A DNA stretch of 64,000 nt from Spirochaetota bacterium. GTDB lineage: Bacteria > Spirochaetota > Spirochaetia > Treponematales > Rectinemataceae. The stretch is taken from contig JAJUJQ010000001.1 in NCBI GenBank assembly GCA_029265255.1, positions 248,001 to 312,000 of the forward strand. The letters are read 5' to 3'. Each line of letters begins with the position of its first letter. Position 1 is the stretch's first letter. This document shows, piece by piece, positions 18,366 to 27,138 of the stretch. The notes under the pieces are model-generated. The model was not told the origin of the DNA. It did no database searches and was given only the letters and a program-made list of their open reading frames with translations. The position numbers were made by a program, and so were the translations under genes.

Positions 18366-19910
18366 ATGGAAGAAAAGCTGAGGGAACTTGAAGATCGGCG
18401 AGCAAAAATCCTTGCCGGAGGCGGTCCCAAACGGGTCGCTGCTCAGCACGAGAAAGGCAAAATGACTGCTCGTGAACGGATCGAGCTGCTGCTCGACCCG
18501 GGGACCTTTGTCGAGCTCGATACCTTTATCGAGCACCGAGCAACCGACCTTGGCATGGACAAGGTCGAAGCACCGGGCGAAGGTGTGGTCACAGGCTATG
18601 GCCAGGTCAATGGGCGTACCGTCTGCGTGTTTGCCCAGGACTTTACCGTCATTGGCGGCAGTCTTGGAGAAATGCATGCTGCGAAGATCTGCAAGATCAT
18701 GGACCTGGCGGTCAAGATTGGATGCCCCTGCATTGGAATCAACGATTCGGGCGGGGCGCGCATTCAGGAGGGTGTCGATGCACTCTCGGGCTACGGCGAT
18801 ATCTTCTACCGCAATACACTTGCATCCGGTGTGGTTCCCCAGATTTCGGTCATCATGGGGCCATGCGCAGGCGGCGCAGTGTATTCTCCAGCCCTGACCG
18901 ATTTCGTCTTCATGACTGAAGAGACAAGCAACATGTTCATCACCGGTCCGCAGGTCATCAAGGCGGTCACTGGAGAAGATGTCAGCGCGGAAGCACTCGG
19001 AGGTGCCAGGGTTCACTGCGAGGTCTCCGGTGTTGCGCATTTCCGTTTCACTAATGAGCAGAGCACCATCGAAGCAATCCGCAAGCTGCTTTCTTTCCTG
19101 CCGCAGAACAATGTCGAGGATCCGCCCATTGTGGAGAGCGGTGATGATCCGAATCGCACCGACGATACGCTGGCAGATCTCATGCCGGATTCGCCGAATA
19201 AGCCCTACGATGTGCGCGACATCATCGTGCGTCTCGTGGATTCCGGTGACTTCTTCGAAGTTCAGGAAGGCTATGCTAAAAACATCGTGGTCGGCTTTGC
19301 GAGGCTTGGTGGCCGATCTGTCGGTATCATTGCCAACCAGCCCAAGTATCTCGCTGGAGTACTCGATATCAATGCGTCAGATAAGGCAAGCCGCTTCATC
19401 CGCTTCTGCGATGCGTTCAATATTCCCTTGCTCACCTTTACCGATACCTCCGGCTATCTTCCCGGCGTTGGCCAGGAACATGGCGGCGTGATCAGGCATG
19501 GTGCAAAGCTCCTCTACGCATATTCCGAAGCCACAGTACCCAAGCTGACAGTGATCCTCCGCAAGGCATATGGCGGCGCCTATATTGCCATGTGTTCACG
19601 CCATCTCGGCGCGGATCAGGTATTTGCATGGCCGACAGCGGAGATTGCGGTCATGGGACCTGAGGGGGCGGCAAATATTATCTTCAAGAAGGAAATTGAC
19701 GAGGCTGAAGACAAGGCTGCGACACGTCAGGCGAAGATCGAGGAGTACAAACGCAACTTTGCGAATCCTTACAAGGCAGCGGCCCGCGGCTATGTGGACG
19801 ACGTGATCGATCCGGCTCATACCCGCATGCGACTGTGTAACGCGCTGACCATGCTGCTCGGTAAGCGACAGAGCCTGCCGTCCCGCAAACACGGCAATAT
19901 TCCCGTGTAA
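18366..19910 (+). CDS. mmdA: Methylmalonyl-CoA decarboxylase alpha / carboxyltransferase 12S-type subunit
   Basis: This 514-residue acyl-CoA carboxyltransferase has the two crotonase-like halves of MmdA, PccB and transcarboxylase 12S. Visible features are NDSGGARIQEG, GPCAGGAVYSP (oxyanion loop of the first half), FTDTSGYLPG and the second GGAYIAM loop with PTAEIAVMGPEGA. It moves the carboxyl group from (S)-methylmalonyl-CoA to the biotin carrier. I set the start at the ATG 18366: AAGG (18353-18356) ends directly against the ATG at 18357, too close to serve it. Confidence 0.93.
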   Translation: MEEKLRELEDRRAKILAGGGPKRVAAQHEKGKMTARERIELLLDPGTFVELDTFIEHRATDLGMDKVEAPGEGVVTGYGQVNGRTVCVFAQDFTVIGGSLGEMHAAKICKIMDLAVKIGCPCIGINDSGGARIQEGVDALSGYGDIFYRNTLASGVVPQISVIMGPCAGGAVYSPALTDFVFMTEETSNMFITGPQVIKAVTGEDVSAEALGGARVHCEVSGVAHFRFTNEQSTIEAIRKLLSFLPQNNVEDPPIVESGDDPNRTDDTLADLMPDSPNKPYDVRDIIVRLVDSGDFFEVQEGYAKNIVVGFARLGGRSVGIIANQPKYLAGVLDINASDKASRFIRFCDAFNIPLLTFTDTSGYLPGVGQEHGGVIRHGAKLLYAYSEATVPKLTVILRKAYGGAYIAMCSRHLGADQVFAWPTAEIAVMGPEGAANIIFKKEIDEAEDKAATRQAKIEEYKRNFANPYKAAARGYVDDVIDPAHTRMRLCNALTMLLGKRQSLPSRKHGNIPV

Positions 19911-19920
19911 GGAGCATGTC

Positions 19921-20286
19921 ATGACCAATCCCTGGTTTATCTTGCTCGTTGGTATGGCAACGGTATTTTTCGCCTTGTTCCTCATTATAGGCTTTCTTCT
20001 GAAATTCCCTTGGCTATTCCGGATTCTCAAACGAAAGGAACATGCTCATCCAGCACCCTTGCCTGAAATTATTGAAGTACATCCTGCTGTACAGCCACCT
20101 CAGGAGGATGAGGACGAACTCATCGCAGTCCTTACCGCTGCTGTTGCCGCTGGGCGTGGTACCTCGCCAGGTAGCTTCGCGATCACGAATGTGATGCCAG
20201 CGCAGGGTGCTCCAGTACCCTCTGAAAGCACTCGAGGATTCAATACACCGGTCTGGGGCCGTGTCGAGCGGCTGGTCCGGAAATAA
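19921..20286 (+). CDS. mmdD: Small membrane subunit of the sodium-pump decarboxylase (OadG/MmdD-like)
   Basis: The 121-residue protein has one N-terminal membrane helix (about residues 5-30, opening WFILLVGMATVFFALF) and a hydrophilic, Pro/Glu-rich cytoplasmic tail. This is the architecture of the OadG/MmdD subunits that assemble the membrane decarboxylase. Sequence conservation in this family is low, so the call leans on topology and on its place between the alpha subunit and the biotin carrier. Confidence 0.82.
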   Translation: MTNPWFILLVGMATVFFALFLIIGFLLKFPWLFRILKRKEHAHPAPLPEIIEVHPAVQPPQEDEDELIAVLTAAVAAGRGTSPGSFAITNVMPAQGAPVPSESTRGFNTPVWGRVERLVRK

Positions 20287-20314
20287 CTCAATACTGAGAG
20301 ATAAGGAGCCTTTT

Positions 20315-20698
20315 ATGAAGCATTACAGAATAACCGTGAATGGCAAATCGTATGATGTAACCGTCGAGGATCTCGGCAAGCCGGCGCATGCCGCATCTGC
20401 TGTTGCTCCGGCACCGTCCGCTGTCGCTCAGCCTGCTGCGCCAACCGCCCCAGCTGCCCCTGCTGCAGCACCTGCAAGTGGAGCAACAATTACGGTCAAA
20501 GCCCCCATGCCTGGCACTGTGATCTCCTATAAGGTCGTCGTCGGCCAGAAAGTGAAACGTGGTGATATTCTACTCCTGCTTGAAGCCATGAAAATGGAAA
20601 ACGAAATTGTGGCTCCGCAGGATGGAACCGTTACCGCGCTCCGCGTTGCTGCCAGCACCGCAGTCAATACCGGCGATCCGCTTGTCGATATCGCATAA
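20315..20698 (+). CDS. mmdC: Biotin carrier subunit of methylmalonyl-CoA decarboxylase (1.3S-like)
   Basis: The 127-residue protein has a short N-terminal segment, a Pro/Ala-rich flexible linker (about 25-57) and a biotinyl domain whose EAMKMEN motif places the biotin on Lys93. The linker lets the biotin swing between carboxyltransferase and membrane decarboxylase. AAGGAG (20303-20308) sets the ATG at 20315. A longer frame from 20207 would overlap the previous gene. It may also serve the biotin-less OadA-type protein encoded divergently. Confidence 0.95.
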   Translation: MKHYRITVNGKSYDVTVEDLGKPAHAASAVAPAPSAVAQPAAPTAPAAPAAAPASGATITVKAPMPGTVISYKVVVGQKVKRGDILLLLEAMKMENEIVAPQDGTVTALRVAASTAVNTGDPLVDIA

Positions 20699-20716
20699 GC
20701 GGGAGGAGCGCACCCC

Positions 20717-21847
20717 ATGACTGAGTTTTTGTCGCAATTCATTTCCTCGACAGGCTTTATCGCCATGACCTGGGGACAGCTGATTATGCTCGTAGTATCG
20801 TGCATTTTGCTGTACCTCGGGATAGCGAGGGAATATGAACCACTGCTGCTGGTACCGATTGCGTTCGGCATGCTGCTGGCAAATCTGCCCATGAGCGGAA
20901 TTACCGATCCTCCCAAGGATGGACTCGTTGGTGGGCTTATCTATTACCTTTACCAGGGGGTCAAGCTTGGCATTTATCCACCGCTTATCTTCCTTGGTAT
21001 CGGAGCCATGACCGATTTCGGTCCGCTTATCGCGAATCCATGGAGCTTGCTGCTAGGAGCAGCAGCACAGCTCGGCATATTTATTCCATTTATCGCTGCA
21101 TACTACATGGGCTTTGACTTGAGGTCCTGCGGAAGTATCGCCATCATTGGAGGTGCGGATGGTCCTACCGCCATCTACGTAACGTCCAGGCTCAAGCCTG
21201 AGCTGCTCGGGCCGATTGCTATCGCGGCGTATTCCTACATGGCACTGGTGCCTCTCATTCAACCGCCTATCATGAAAGCCCTCACTACGAAGAAAGAGCG
21301 AATGGTCAAAATGGCTCAGCTTCGAGAGGTTTCAAAGGCAGAGCGAGTGGTGTTCCCTATCCTTGTGACGCTTCTCATCGGTCTGTTGCTGCCTGCAGCG
21401 GTGCCGCTCGTCGGCGCTCTCATGCTTGGTAACCTGTTCAGGGAATCAGGTGTAACGGAACGCCTCTCCGATACCGCCCAGCATGCGCTCATCAATATCC
21501 TGACGATATTCCTTGGCGTATCCGTTGGCTCCACCGCAAGTGCAGAACGATTCCTGAATCCACAAACACTGATGATTATCGCGCTTGGGCTTTTTGCATT
21601 CGCATCAGGTACTGCGGGCGGTGTCATTTTCGGCAAGATCATGTACGCGGTGACAGGTGGAAAGGTGAATCCGCTCATCGGTTCTGCCGGTGTATCGGCA
21701 GTGCCCATGGCTGCGCGCGTCAGCCAGGTCGTCGGCGCAAAAGATGACCCAACCAATTTCCTGCTCATGCATGCTATGGGGCCGAATGTAGCAGGTGTTA
21801 TTGGTTCGGCGGTTGCTGCAGGAGTGTTGCTTTCGGTGATTCCCTGA
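20717..21847 (+). CDS. mmdB: Na+-translocating decarboxylase beta subunit
   Basis: This 376-residue integral membrane protein decarboxylates carboxybiotin and exports sodium. The conserved IIGGADGPTAIY segment carries the Asp essential in OadB, and the C-terminal GPNVAGVIGSAVAAG segment carries the second ion-site residues. About nine to eleven membrane helices are apparent. It is the last gene of the operon and is followed by a strong terminator. It turns methylmalonyl-CoA decarboxylation into an electrochemical gradient. Confidence 0.95.
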   Translation: MTEFLSQFISSTGFIAMTWGQLIMLVVSCILLYLGIAREYEPLLLVPIAFGMLLANLPMSGITDPPKDGLVGGLIYYLYQGVKLGIYPPLIFLGIGAMTDFGPLIANPWSLLLGAAAQLGIFIPFIAAYYMGFDLRSCGSIAIIGGADGPTAIYVTSRLKPELLGPIAIAAYSYMALVPLIQPPIMKALTTKKERMVKMAQLREVSKAERVVFPILVTLLIGLLLPAAVPLVGALMLGNLFRESGVTERLSDTAQHALINILTIFLGVSVGSTASAERFLNPQTLMIIALGLFAFASGTAGGVIFGKIMYAVTGGKVNPLIGSAGVSAVPMAARVSQVVGAKDDPTNFLLMHAMGPNVAGVIGSAVAAGVLLSVIP

Positions 21848-21888
21848 GCGCAGCCTTTCACAGGCTATTTTATTCAATTTTACCTTAA

Positions 21889-21935
21889 AGCGGAGGTTTA
21901 GGCATTCTCTTGCTTAAATCTCCGCTATTTTTTTA
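21889..21935 (+). terminator. Terminator of the kor-mcm-mmd operon
   Basis: A 12-bp stem with one wobble pair (21889-21900 with 21915-21926) is followed by ATTTTTTTAT. Confidence 0.88.
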
Positions 21936-21948
21936 TGAATCAATTTTA

Positions 21949-21957
21949 TGGTATAGT
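21949..21957 (+). promoter_or_regulatory. Extended -10 promoter of thrA
   Basis: TG at 21949-21950, one base, then TATAGT (21952-21957) is an extended -10 element just past the operon terminator and 22 bp before the chosen start. No good -35 box is present, as usual for this promoter class. Confidence 0.5.
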
Positions 21958-21979
21958 CACCCCCAACAGGCAGGAATCC

Positions 21980-24430
21980 ATGAATATACTTACATTCGAC
22001 GAGACGGTACTGAGGAGCAGTGATGCGGTTCCACTGCTGGTCAAGGTGGTCCGAGAGTCAGGCGATCGGTTCGTCGTGATGCCAGCCATGCCCGGTATCC
22101 CCCAGGCACTTCTGGAAGCCGCGGAAACTGCTCAGGCTGGCGGGGATTGGCTCACGCGATGGCATTCCATCAGTGAGCGGCATTTATCCTTTTCTCACGC
22201 ACTGCTTCATGGTGCTTTTCTGGAAAACGCCGAGCCAGGTATCAGAGCGTTGCTCGATGAGCTCAGGTCTGTCCTGTATGGCATTTCGCTGGTCTGTGAC
22301 CTCTCTGGGAGGACACGGGATTTGGTCGCCACATTCGGGCCACGCCTTTCTGCAAAGATAATCGCCAACGCTCTTGTGCAGGCTGGAATGCCCGCGAAGG
22401 AAGTTGATGGCTGCCACATCATCGTAACTGACGAGCATTATGGAAGTGCCCATTGGTTTCACACGGAAACGCGGGCAAAAATTTCCTCTCTTTTTTCTGC
22501 GGATGGAGGCTCAGCTAGCGTCTTTGTCGTAGCAGGGTCTTTGGCAGCGAGTAAGGAAGGGAATGTCACCACGCTCGGCAGGGGAGGTAACGAACTGACC
22601 GCCAGCATTCTCGCAGTATGTCTCGGCGCTGAGGAAATTCATATCTGGAGCGATGTTGATGGCATTATGACTGCCGACCCTGCAGCGGTCCCTGATGCAT
22701 TTGTCATTCCCGAGATCTCGTTTACCGAAGCCCTTGAGATGTCACATTTCGGAGCTCATATGCTCTATCCCGCCGCGATGGTACCTGCTATGGAATGGGG
22801 CATCTCGATTCGGATCCGCAATCTATTCAATACTAACGCGACAGGCACGCGAATCCTGCCCCGCGCCAAGCCAAGTCCATACCCTGTGCGCGGCATCGCG
22901 TCGATTCCTTCAGTCTCGCTCCTTTTGCTACAAGGGCCGGGGTTGCCAGGAGTGACTGGTATCGCGGCTCGAATGTTTGAAGCGCTCGCGCGTGTCAAGG
23001 TCAATGTCATTCTTATCACCCAGGGGTCCAGCGAACTGTCGATCTGCGTTGCGGTGCTGCCCGGAGACGCCGTGCGCGGCGCGAAGGCGCTTCAGGATGA
23101 ATTCGCGCAGGAAATCGACGCCGGTACCATCGCGAACCCCGCTATCGAGGAAGGATTGAGTATCATCGCGGTGGTCGGTGAGCTCATGAAGCACCGAGTC
23201 GGAATCTCGGGACGGGTGTTCAAGGCGCTCGGTCGCAATGGTATCAATGTTGTCGCGATCGCTCAGGGTTCTTCCGAGCTCAACATTTCAATTGTTACCA
23301 GCCAGCAGGACCGCGCAAAAGCCATGTGCGCAATCCATGATGCGTTTTTCCTCGCAGGCGTGCGCACGGTCAATGTTTTCCTGGTCGGGACAGGACTTAT
23401 CGGCAGTACGCTGCTCGCCCAGATCGCGTCACAGAATCATGCCCTTCTTATGCATCATTCTATTCGGCTGAGCGTGGCGGGCATTGCAAATTCCCGGCAT
23501 ATGCATATTGATGCCAAAGGAATCGATCCTGTTGCATGGAAAAGCGTGCTGGCTGAAAGGGGAGAAAAATCCGATCTTGATAGTTTTGTTCGAAATATGA
23601 AACGTCTCAATCTGCCAAACGCCTGTTTTTGTGACTGCACCGCCAGCGATGAACCTCTCAAATTCTATAAGGAAATACTTGAGTCATCAATTTCCATCGT
23701 AACACCGAACAAGCGGGCTAACAGCGGCAGCCTTGAACGATATCACACACTCGTTTCTCTCTCGCGCCAGCTTGATGTTCCATATCGCTATGAAACCACC
23801 GTCGGCGCGGGCTTGCCGGTTATCGGCACCATTCAGGATCTTGTCGCATCCGGAGACCGGATCCTGCGGATTGAAGCGGTACTGTCCGGTACTATCAGTT
23901 TCATCTTCAACCATCTGTCAGAAAAGCGTCCATTTTCGAGTCTGGTGCTCGAAGCAAAAGTACGCGGCTATACGGAACCGGACCCCCGGGACGATCTAAG
24001 CATGAGGGATATCGCGCGCAAAACCCTGATTCTGGGACGCGAAGCAGGATTCCCGCTGGAAGAGACCGCCCTGAACATTGAAATGCTGATGAGCTCCGAA
24101 ATCGAGAAAGCTGAAAGTGTGGATGAATGCCTGACGCTTCTGCCGACCATGGATGAGCCTATCGAAGCGCGCCGCAGTGCCGCCGCCCTTCATGGAATGG
24201 TTCTGCGGTATGTCTCAACCGTAACGGATGGCAGTGCGATCCTTTCATTGCGTGAGTTCGGGCCTGAAAGCCCATTTTACAGCTTGACCGGGACGGACAA
24301 TATGGTCGTCATCACAACTGAGCGCTACCACGAAAATCCCCTCATAATTCGTGGGCCGGGTGCCGGAGCTGCCGTCACGGCAGGCGGAGTCTTCGCTGAT
24401 ATACTCAAAACCGCGGAATCATATCTGTAG
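21980..24430 (+). CDS. thrA: Aspartokinase-homoserine dehydrogenase fusion with degenerate kinase motifs
   Basis: The 816-residue chain has an aspartokinase-like domain (1 to about 285), two ACT modules (about 300-455, each with an AxQGSSEL segment) and a homoserine dehydrogenase domain (about 460-816: VGTGLIGS nucleotide loop, TVGAGLPVIG, GYTEPDPRDDLS). Homoserine dehydrogenase looks intact. In the kinase domain the near-invariant KFGGTS is replaced by TFDETV and GRGGSD by GRGGNE, while SDVDGI and TADPA remain. Kinase activity is therefore doubtful. The first in-frame ATG (21935) lies in the terminator tail, so I use 21980. Confidence 0.88.
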   Translation: MNILTFDETVLRSSDAVPLLVKVVRESGDRFVVMPAMPGIPQALLEAAETAQAGGDWLTRWHSISERHLSFSHALLHGAFLENAEPGIRALLDELRSVLYGISLVCDLSGRTRDLVATFGPRLSAKIIANALVQAGMPAKEVDGCHIIVTDEHYGSAHWFHTETRAKISSLFSADGGSASVFVVAGSLAASKEGNVTTLGRGGNELTASILAVCLGAEEIHIWSDVDGIMTADPAAVPDAFVIPEISFTEALEMSHFGAHMLYPAAMVPAMEWGISIRIRNLFNTNATGTRILPRAKPSPYPVRGIASIPSVSLLLLQGPGLPGVTGIAARMFEALARVKVNVILITQGSSELSICVAVLPGDAVRGAKALQDEFAQEIDAGTIANPAIEEGLSIIAVVGELMKHRVGISGRVFKALGRNGINVVAIAQGSSELNISIVTSQQDRAKAMCAIHDAFFLAGVRTVNVFLVGTGLIGSTLLAQIASQNHALLMHHSIRLSVAGIANSRHMHIDAKGIDPVAWKSVLAERGEKSDLDSFVRNMKRLNLPNACFCDCTASDEPLKFYKEILESSISIVTPNKRANSGSLERYHTLVSLSRQLDVPYRYETTVGAGLPVIGTIQDLVASGDRILRIEAVLSGTISFIFNHLSEKRPFSSLVLEAKVRGYTEPDPRDDLSMRDIARKTLILGREAGFPLEETALNIEMLMSSEIEKAESVDECLTLLPTMDEPIEARRSAAALHGMVLRYVSTVTDGSAILSLREFGPESPFYSLTGTDNMVVITTERYHENPLIIRGPGAGAAVTAGGVFADILKTAESYL

Positions 24431-24473
24431 CGTTTTGATGCCATAGTGGGACTATACGTAAAGATCGAAATGA

Positions 24474-24503
24474 AAGAGGCTGCCCACTCCTGGGCAGCCT
24501 CTT
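24474..24503 (-). terminator. Terminator between thrA and the TRAP operon
   Basis: A perfect 13-bp stem (24474-24486 with 24491-24503) and 4-nt loop sit between two converging units. The T-rich tail (TTTCATTT) is on the minus-strand side, so it mainly ends the TRAP operon, and it may also stop thrA transcription. Confidence 0.78.
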
Positions 24504-24539
24504 GGGGTGCGCGATTCAAACCAGAGCTTGAGTATGAAT

Positions 24540-26537
24540 TCAAGCGCTTGCGATGCGAGTTTTTTTCCTTCGTTGAATCTGACTCAGCATCAGCAGCACT
24601 GAAAGGCCAATACCGATAATATCCGTAACTAAGCCTGGATCAATTAGCATGAGTCCTCCTATAAATCCTATAATTCGCTCATACCATATCGTATTGGTCA
24701 GTAGCCAACCATTGACTGCGGATGCCACGGCAATGATACCGATCAGGCTTGTGATAAGCATCCAGATAAACTTTACCGCTGTTATATTAAAGAGCAGCAT
24801 TTGCGGGTTCATGACAAAAATATACGGAACAAGGAACGCAGCGATTGCTAGTTTCGTAGCGTTGAGCCCGGTCTTCATTGGGTTGGCCTTGGCGATACCC
24901 GCGCCAGCAAAGGCCGCCAACGCAACCGGTGGAGTGACGTCTGCTATGATACCGAAGTAGAACGCAAACATATGGGCTGGCAACAGTATGCTGGCTGGCG
25001 CGACGGCGAAAGGATCGAGACCTGCCTGTTTCGATAGAATCATGATAACCGCTGGGGCAGTAATCGTAGATGTGATGACATAATTAGCGGTAGTCGGTAC
25101 GCCCATACCGAGAATTAGGGAAGTGACCATGGTAAAAAACAGAGTAGGAAGAAGGTGTCCCCCCGCTAAATCGACCAGAGTGGAACCCAGCTTGAGACCA
25201 AGTCCTGTTAGTGTGACAACACCAATGATGATACCTGCACAGGCCGTTGCGGCAAGCACGCCAAGCGCTCCTCGTGCGCCTGCTTCGAGCCCCCGTATGA
25301 TTTCGATTGGAGGAATGCGGGTGCTCTTCTTGAGCCAGGAGGAGGCGATCGAGAGAATAATCGCCCACAGAGCGGCTTTCATCGGTGTAAAGCCGGTGAC
25401 TAGCAGATAGATGATAGCAAGGAGGGGGATGATGAGATGACCACGCTCCAGAACGATCGCTTTAAAACGAGGTAGGTCTTCACGATTCATACCACGTAGG
25501 CCGTTCTTTTTTGCTTCAAAATGGACACCAGCCCACACCCCGAAGTAATACAGCAGCGCGGGAATGACTGCTGCACCGATGATGCGGGAATAAGGGATAT
25601 TGGTGAATTCAGCCATCAGGAATGCTGCAGCGCCCATGATGGGTGGCATCAGCTGGCCGCCGGTTGATGCGGTTGCCTCGACCGCACCGGCGAATTCCGG
25701 CTTATAACCGAGTCTTTTCATCATCGGAATGGTGAATGAGCCGGTACCGACGACATTGGCTACCGAGGAACCAGATACCGTGCCCATAAGCGCGCTCGAA
25801 AGAACGGCAACTTTTGCGGGGCCGCCGGCTGCCCCGCCGGCAAGCGCGTTTGCCAGATCGATGAATACCTGTCCCAGGCCAGTCCGCTCAAGGAACGCGC
25901 CAAACAAAATGAAAAGAAAGATAAAGGTACTCGAGACACCGAGGGGAATGCCGAAAATACCCTCAGTGGTATAGTACAGATGCTGCACCAGCGTGTGGAA
26001 GCTTGCGCCGCGGTGAGCCAATTTCCCAGGCAGATAGGGCCCCGCGAACGCGTAGAGGATGAACACGAGAGCAATGACCACCATCGGAACACCGACAACA
26101 CGCCGCGCCGCCTCGAGCACGACCAGGATACCGATGATACCCATGATGATGTCGAGTTGTGTCGCAGCGCCTGCGCGCATTACAAGCGCTTGATAATTGA
26201 TGATAATGTAGATCGGTGCGACAGCGCCGATAATGGCCAGAATCGCGTCGATCGGATGCAGCTTCGTATTCGACCACTTTTTGCTTGTGGGATACAGCAG
26301 GAAGATGAGCACGAGGCCGAAGGCTAGATGGATCGAGCGCTGGATCATTGCGTCGAGGACACCAAAGATGGCCGTATACAGCTGGAAAACGGAAAAGGTG
26401 ATTGCAAGGGCTGAAATTACTTTGGCAAAGAAGCCGGAATAGGAGCGGTAATTGGATTCTTTGTCGTATTTTTTCAGCACTTCCTGCGCGTCAGCAGCAG
26501 CATTTTCAAATTGCTGCTTATTTTGAATATCGCTCAT
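24540..26537 (-). CDS. TRAP transporter, fused 4TM/12TM permease (TAXI type)
   Basis: This 665-residue membrane protein fuses the small and large TRAP permease units. The N-terminal third carries several helices plus linker, and the rest has the DctM-like repeats, with GTVSGSSVANVVGTGSFTIP and its counterpart GMGVPTTANYVITS. Fused permeases of this kind work with TAXI solute-binding proteins, here encoded two genes upstream. Uptake is driven by a sodium or proton gradient, and sodium would suit this organism's decarboxylase pump. The substrate is unknown; C4-dicarboxylates or glutamate-like acids are family precedents. Confidence 0.93.
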   Translation of the reverse strand: MSDIQNKQQFENAAADAQEVLKKYDKESNYRSYSGFFAKVISALAITFSVFQLYTAIFGVLDAMIQRSIHLAFGLVLIFLLYPTSKKWSNTKLHPIDAILAIIGAVAPIYIIINYQALVMRAGAATQLDIIMGIIGILVVLEAARRVVGVPMVVIALVFILYAFAGPYLPGKLAHRGASFHTLVQHLYYTTEGIFGIPLGVSSTFIFLFILFGAFLERTGLGQVFIDLANALAGGAAGGPAKVAVLSSALMGTVSGSSVANVVGTGSFTIPMMKRLGYKPEFAGAVEATASTGGQLMPPIMGAAAFLMAEFTNIPYSRIIGAAVIPALLYYFGVWAGVHFEAKKNGLRGMNREDLPRFKAIVLERGHLIIPLLAIIYLLVTGFTPMKAALWAIILSIASSWLKKSTRIPPIEIIRGLEAGARGALGVLAATACAGIIIGVVTLTGLGLKLGSTLVDLAGGHLLPTLFFTMVTSLILGMGVPTTANYVITSTITAPAVIMILSKQAGLDPFAVAPASILLPAHMFAFYFGIIADVTPPVALAAFAGAGIAKANPMKTGLNATKLAIAAFLVPYIFVMNPQMLLFNITAVKFIWMLITSLIGIIAVASAVNGWLLTNTIWYERIIGFIGGLMLIDPGLVTDIIGIGLSVLLMLSQIQRRKKTRIASA

Positions 26538-27052
26538 TTCGGGGAAATCCTCCCTTTACAAAATATCGGAATCCTCCCGGCGGAGAGGATGATTGCAGAC
26601 TCAGGAGGCACCATGTCGGAGAATGCGTGCAGGCTTCCCTTCACAATGATGCCATGCTCAGGTAAAAAAGACACACGGATAGGGATTCTGGAAAAAGTTC
26701 GGTGCAATTTCACCGAAAAACGCCCCCCCACAAGGGCAAATCCTTCTCCCTCCTCCGAGGGCATGCCGACACCGTAAGTGTCGTACCTGACCTCGACCAG
26801 GTTGAGGTTCATGCCATGAACCTCGAAATATTCATCCACCGCTGTTTTATGTACTGAATGGATGAAATGGTGAATAAAGGTTCCCTCCTCAAGAGGGATG
26901 CGGTGCAGAATGGCGCCGGATTCATTTCTGATGATCAATGCCGGTACCACAACGACCGTCTTCGCCACAAAAAAAACCACACTCACAATTACCAGAACAC
27001 CAATGATAAACGCTGACCAAACGCGATATCTCCTATGCATTGGCTGCTTCAC
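26534..27052 (-). CDS. DUF1850 protein of TAXI-TRAP loci
   Basis: The 172-residue protein has one N-terminal membrane helix (about residues 12-36) and an extracytoplasmic domain with the HHFIHSVHKTAVDEYFEV segment that marks DUF1850. DUF1850 genes are found almost only beside TAXI-TRAP systems, so it is probably an accessory factor of the transporter. Its biochemical role is not established. It overlaps the permease gene by four bases. Confidence 0.85.
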   Translation of the reverse strand: MKQPMHRRYRVWSAFIIGVLVIVSVVFFVAKTVVVVPALIIRNESGAILHRIPLEEGTFIHHFIHSVHKTAVDEYFEVHGMNLNLVEVRYDTYGVGMPSEEGEGFALVGGRFSVKLHRTFSRIPIRVSFLPEHGIIVKGSLHAFSDMVPPESAIILSAGRIPIFCKGRISPK

Positions 27053-27067
27053 GGTGTGTCCGTTCTA

Positions 27068-27100
27068 CAAAACGGCGCGGAACTGATGGTCCCGCGCCGT
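27068..27100 (-). promoter_or_regulatory. Intercistronic hairpin between TAXI binding protein and downstream genes
   Basis: A perfect 9-bp GC-rich stem (27072-27080 with 27092-27100) is followed on the minus strand by TTTTG. It resembles the partial terminators and mRNA stabilisers that keep binding-protein transcript in excess over permease transcript. Confidence 0.55.
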
Positions 27101-27138
27101 AACGAAATGCTTCGATGCGATCTGGATGCAGGGATCGA

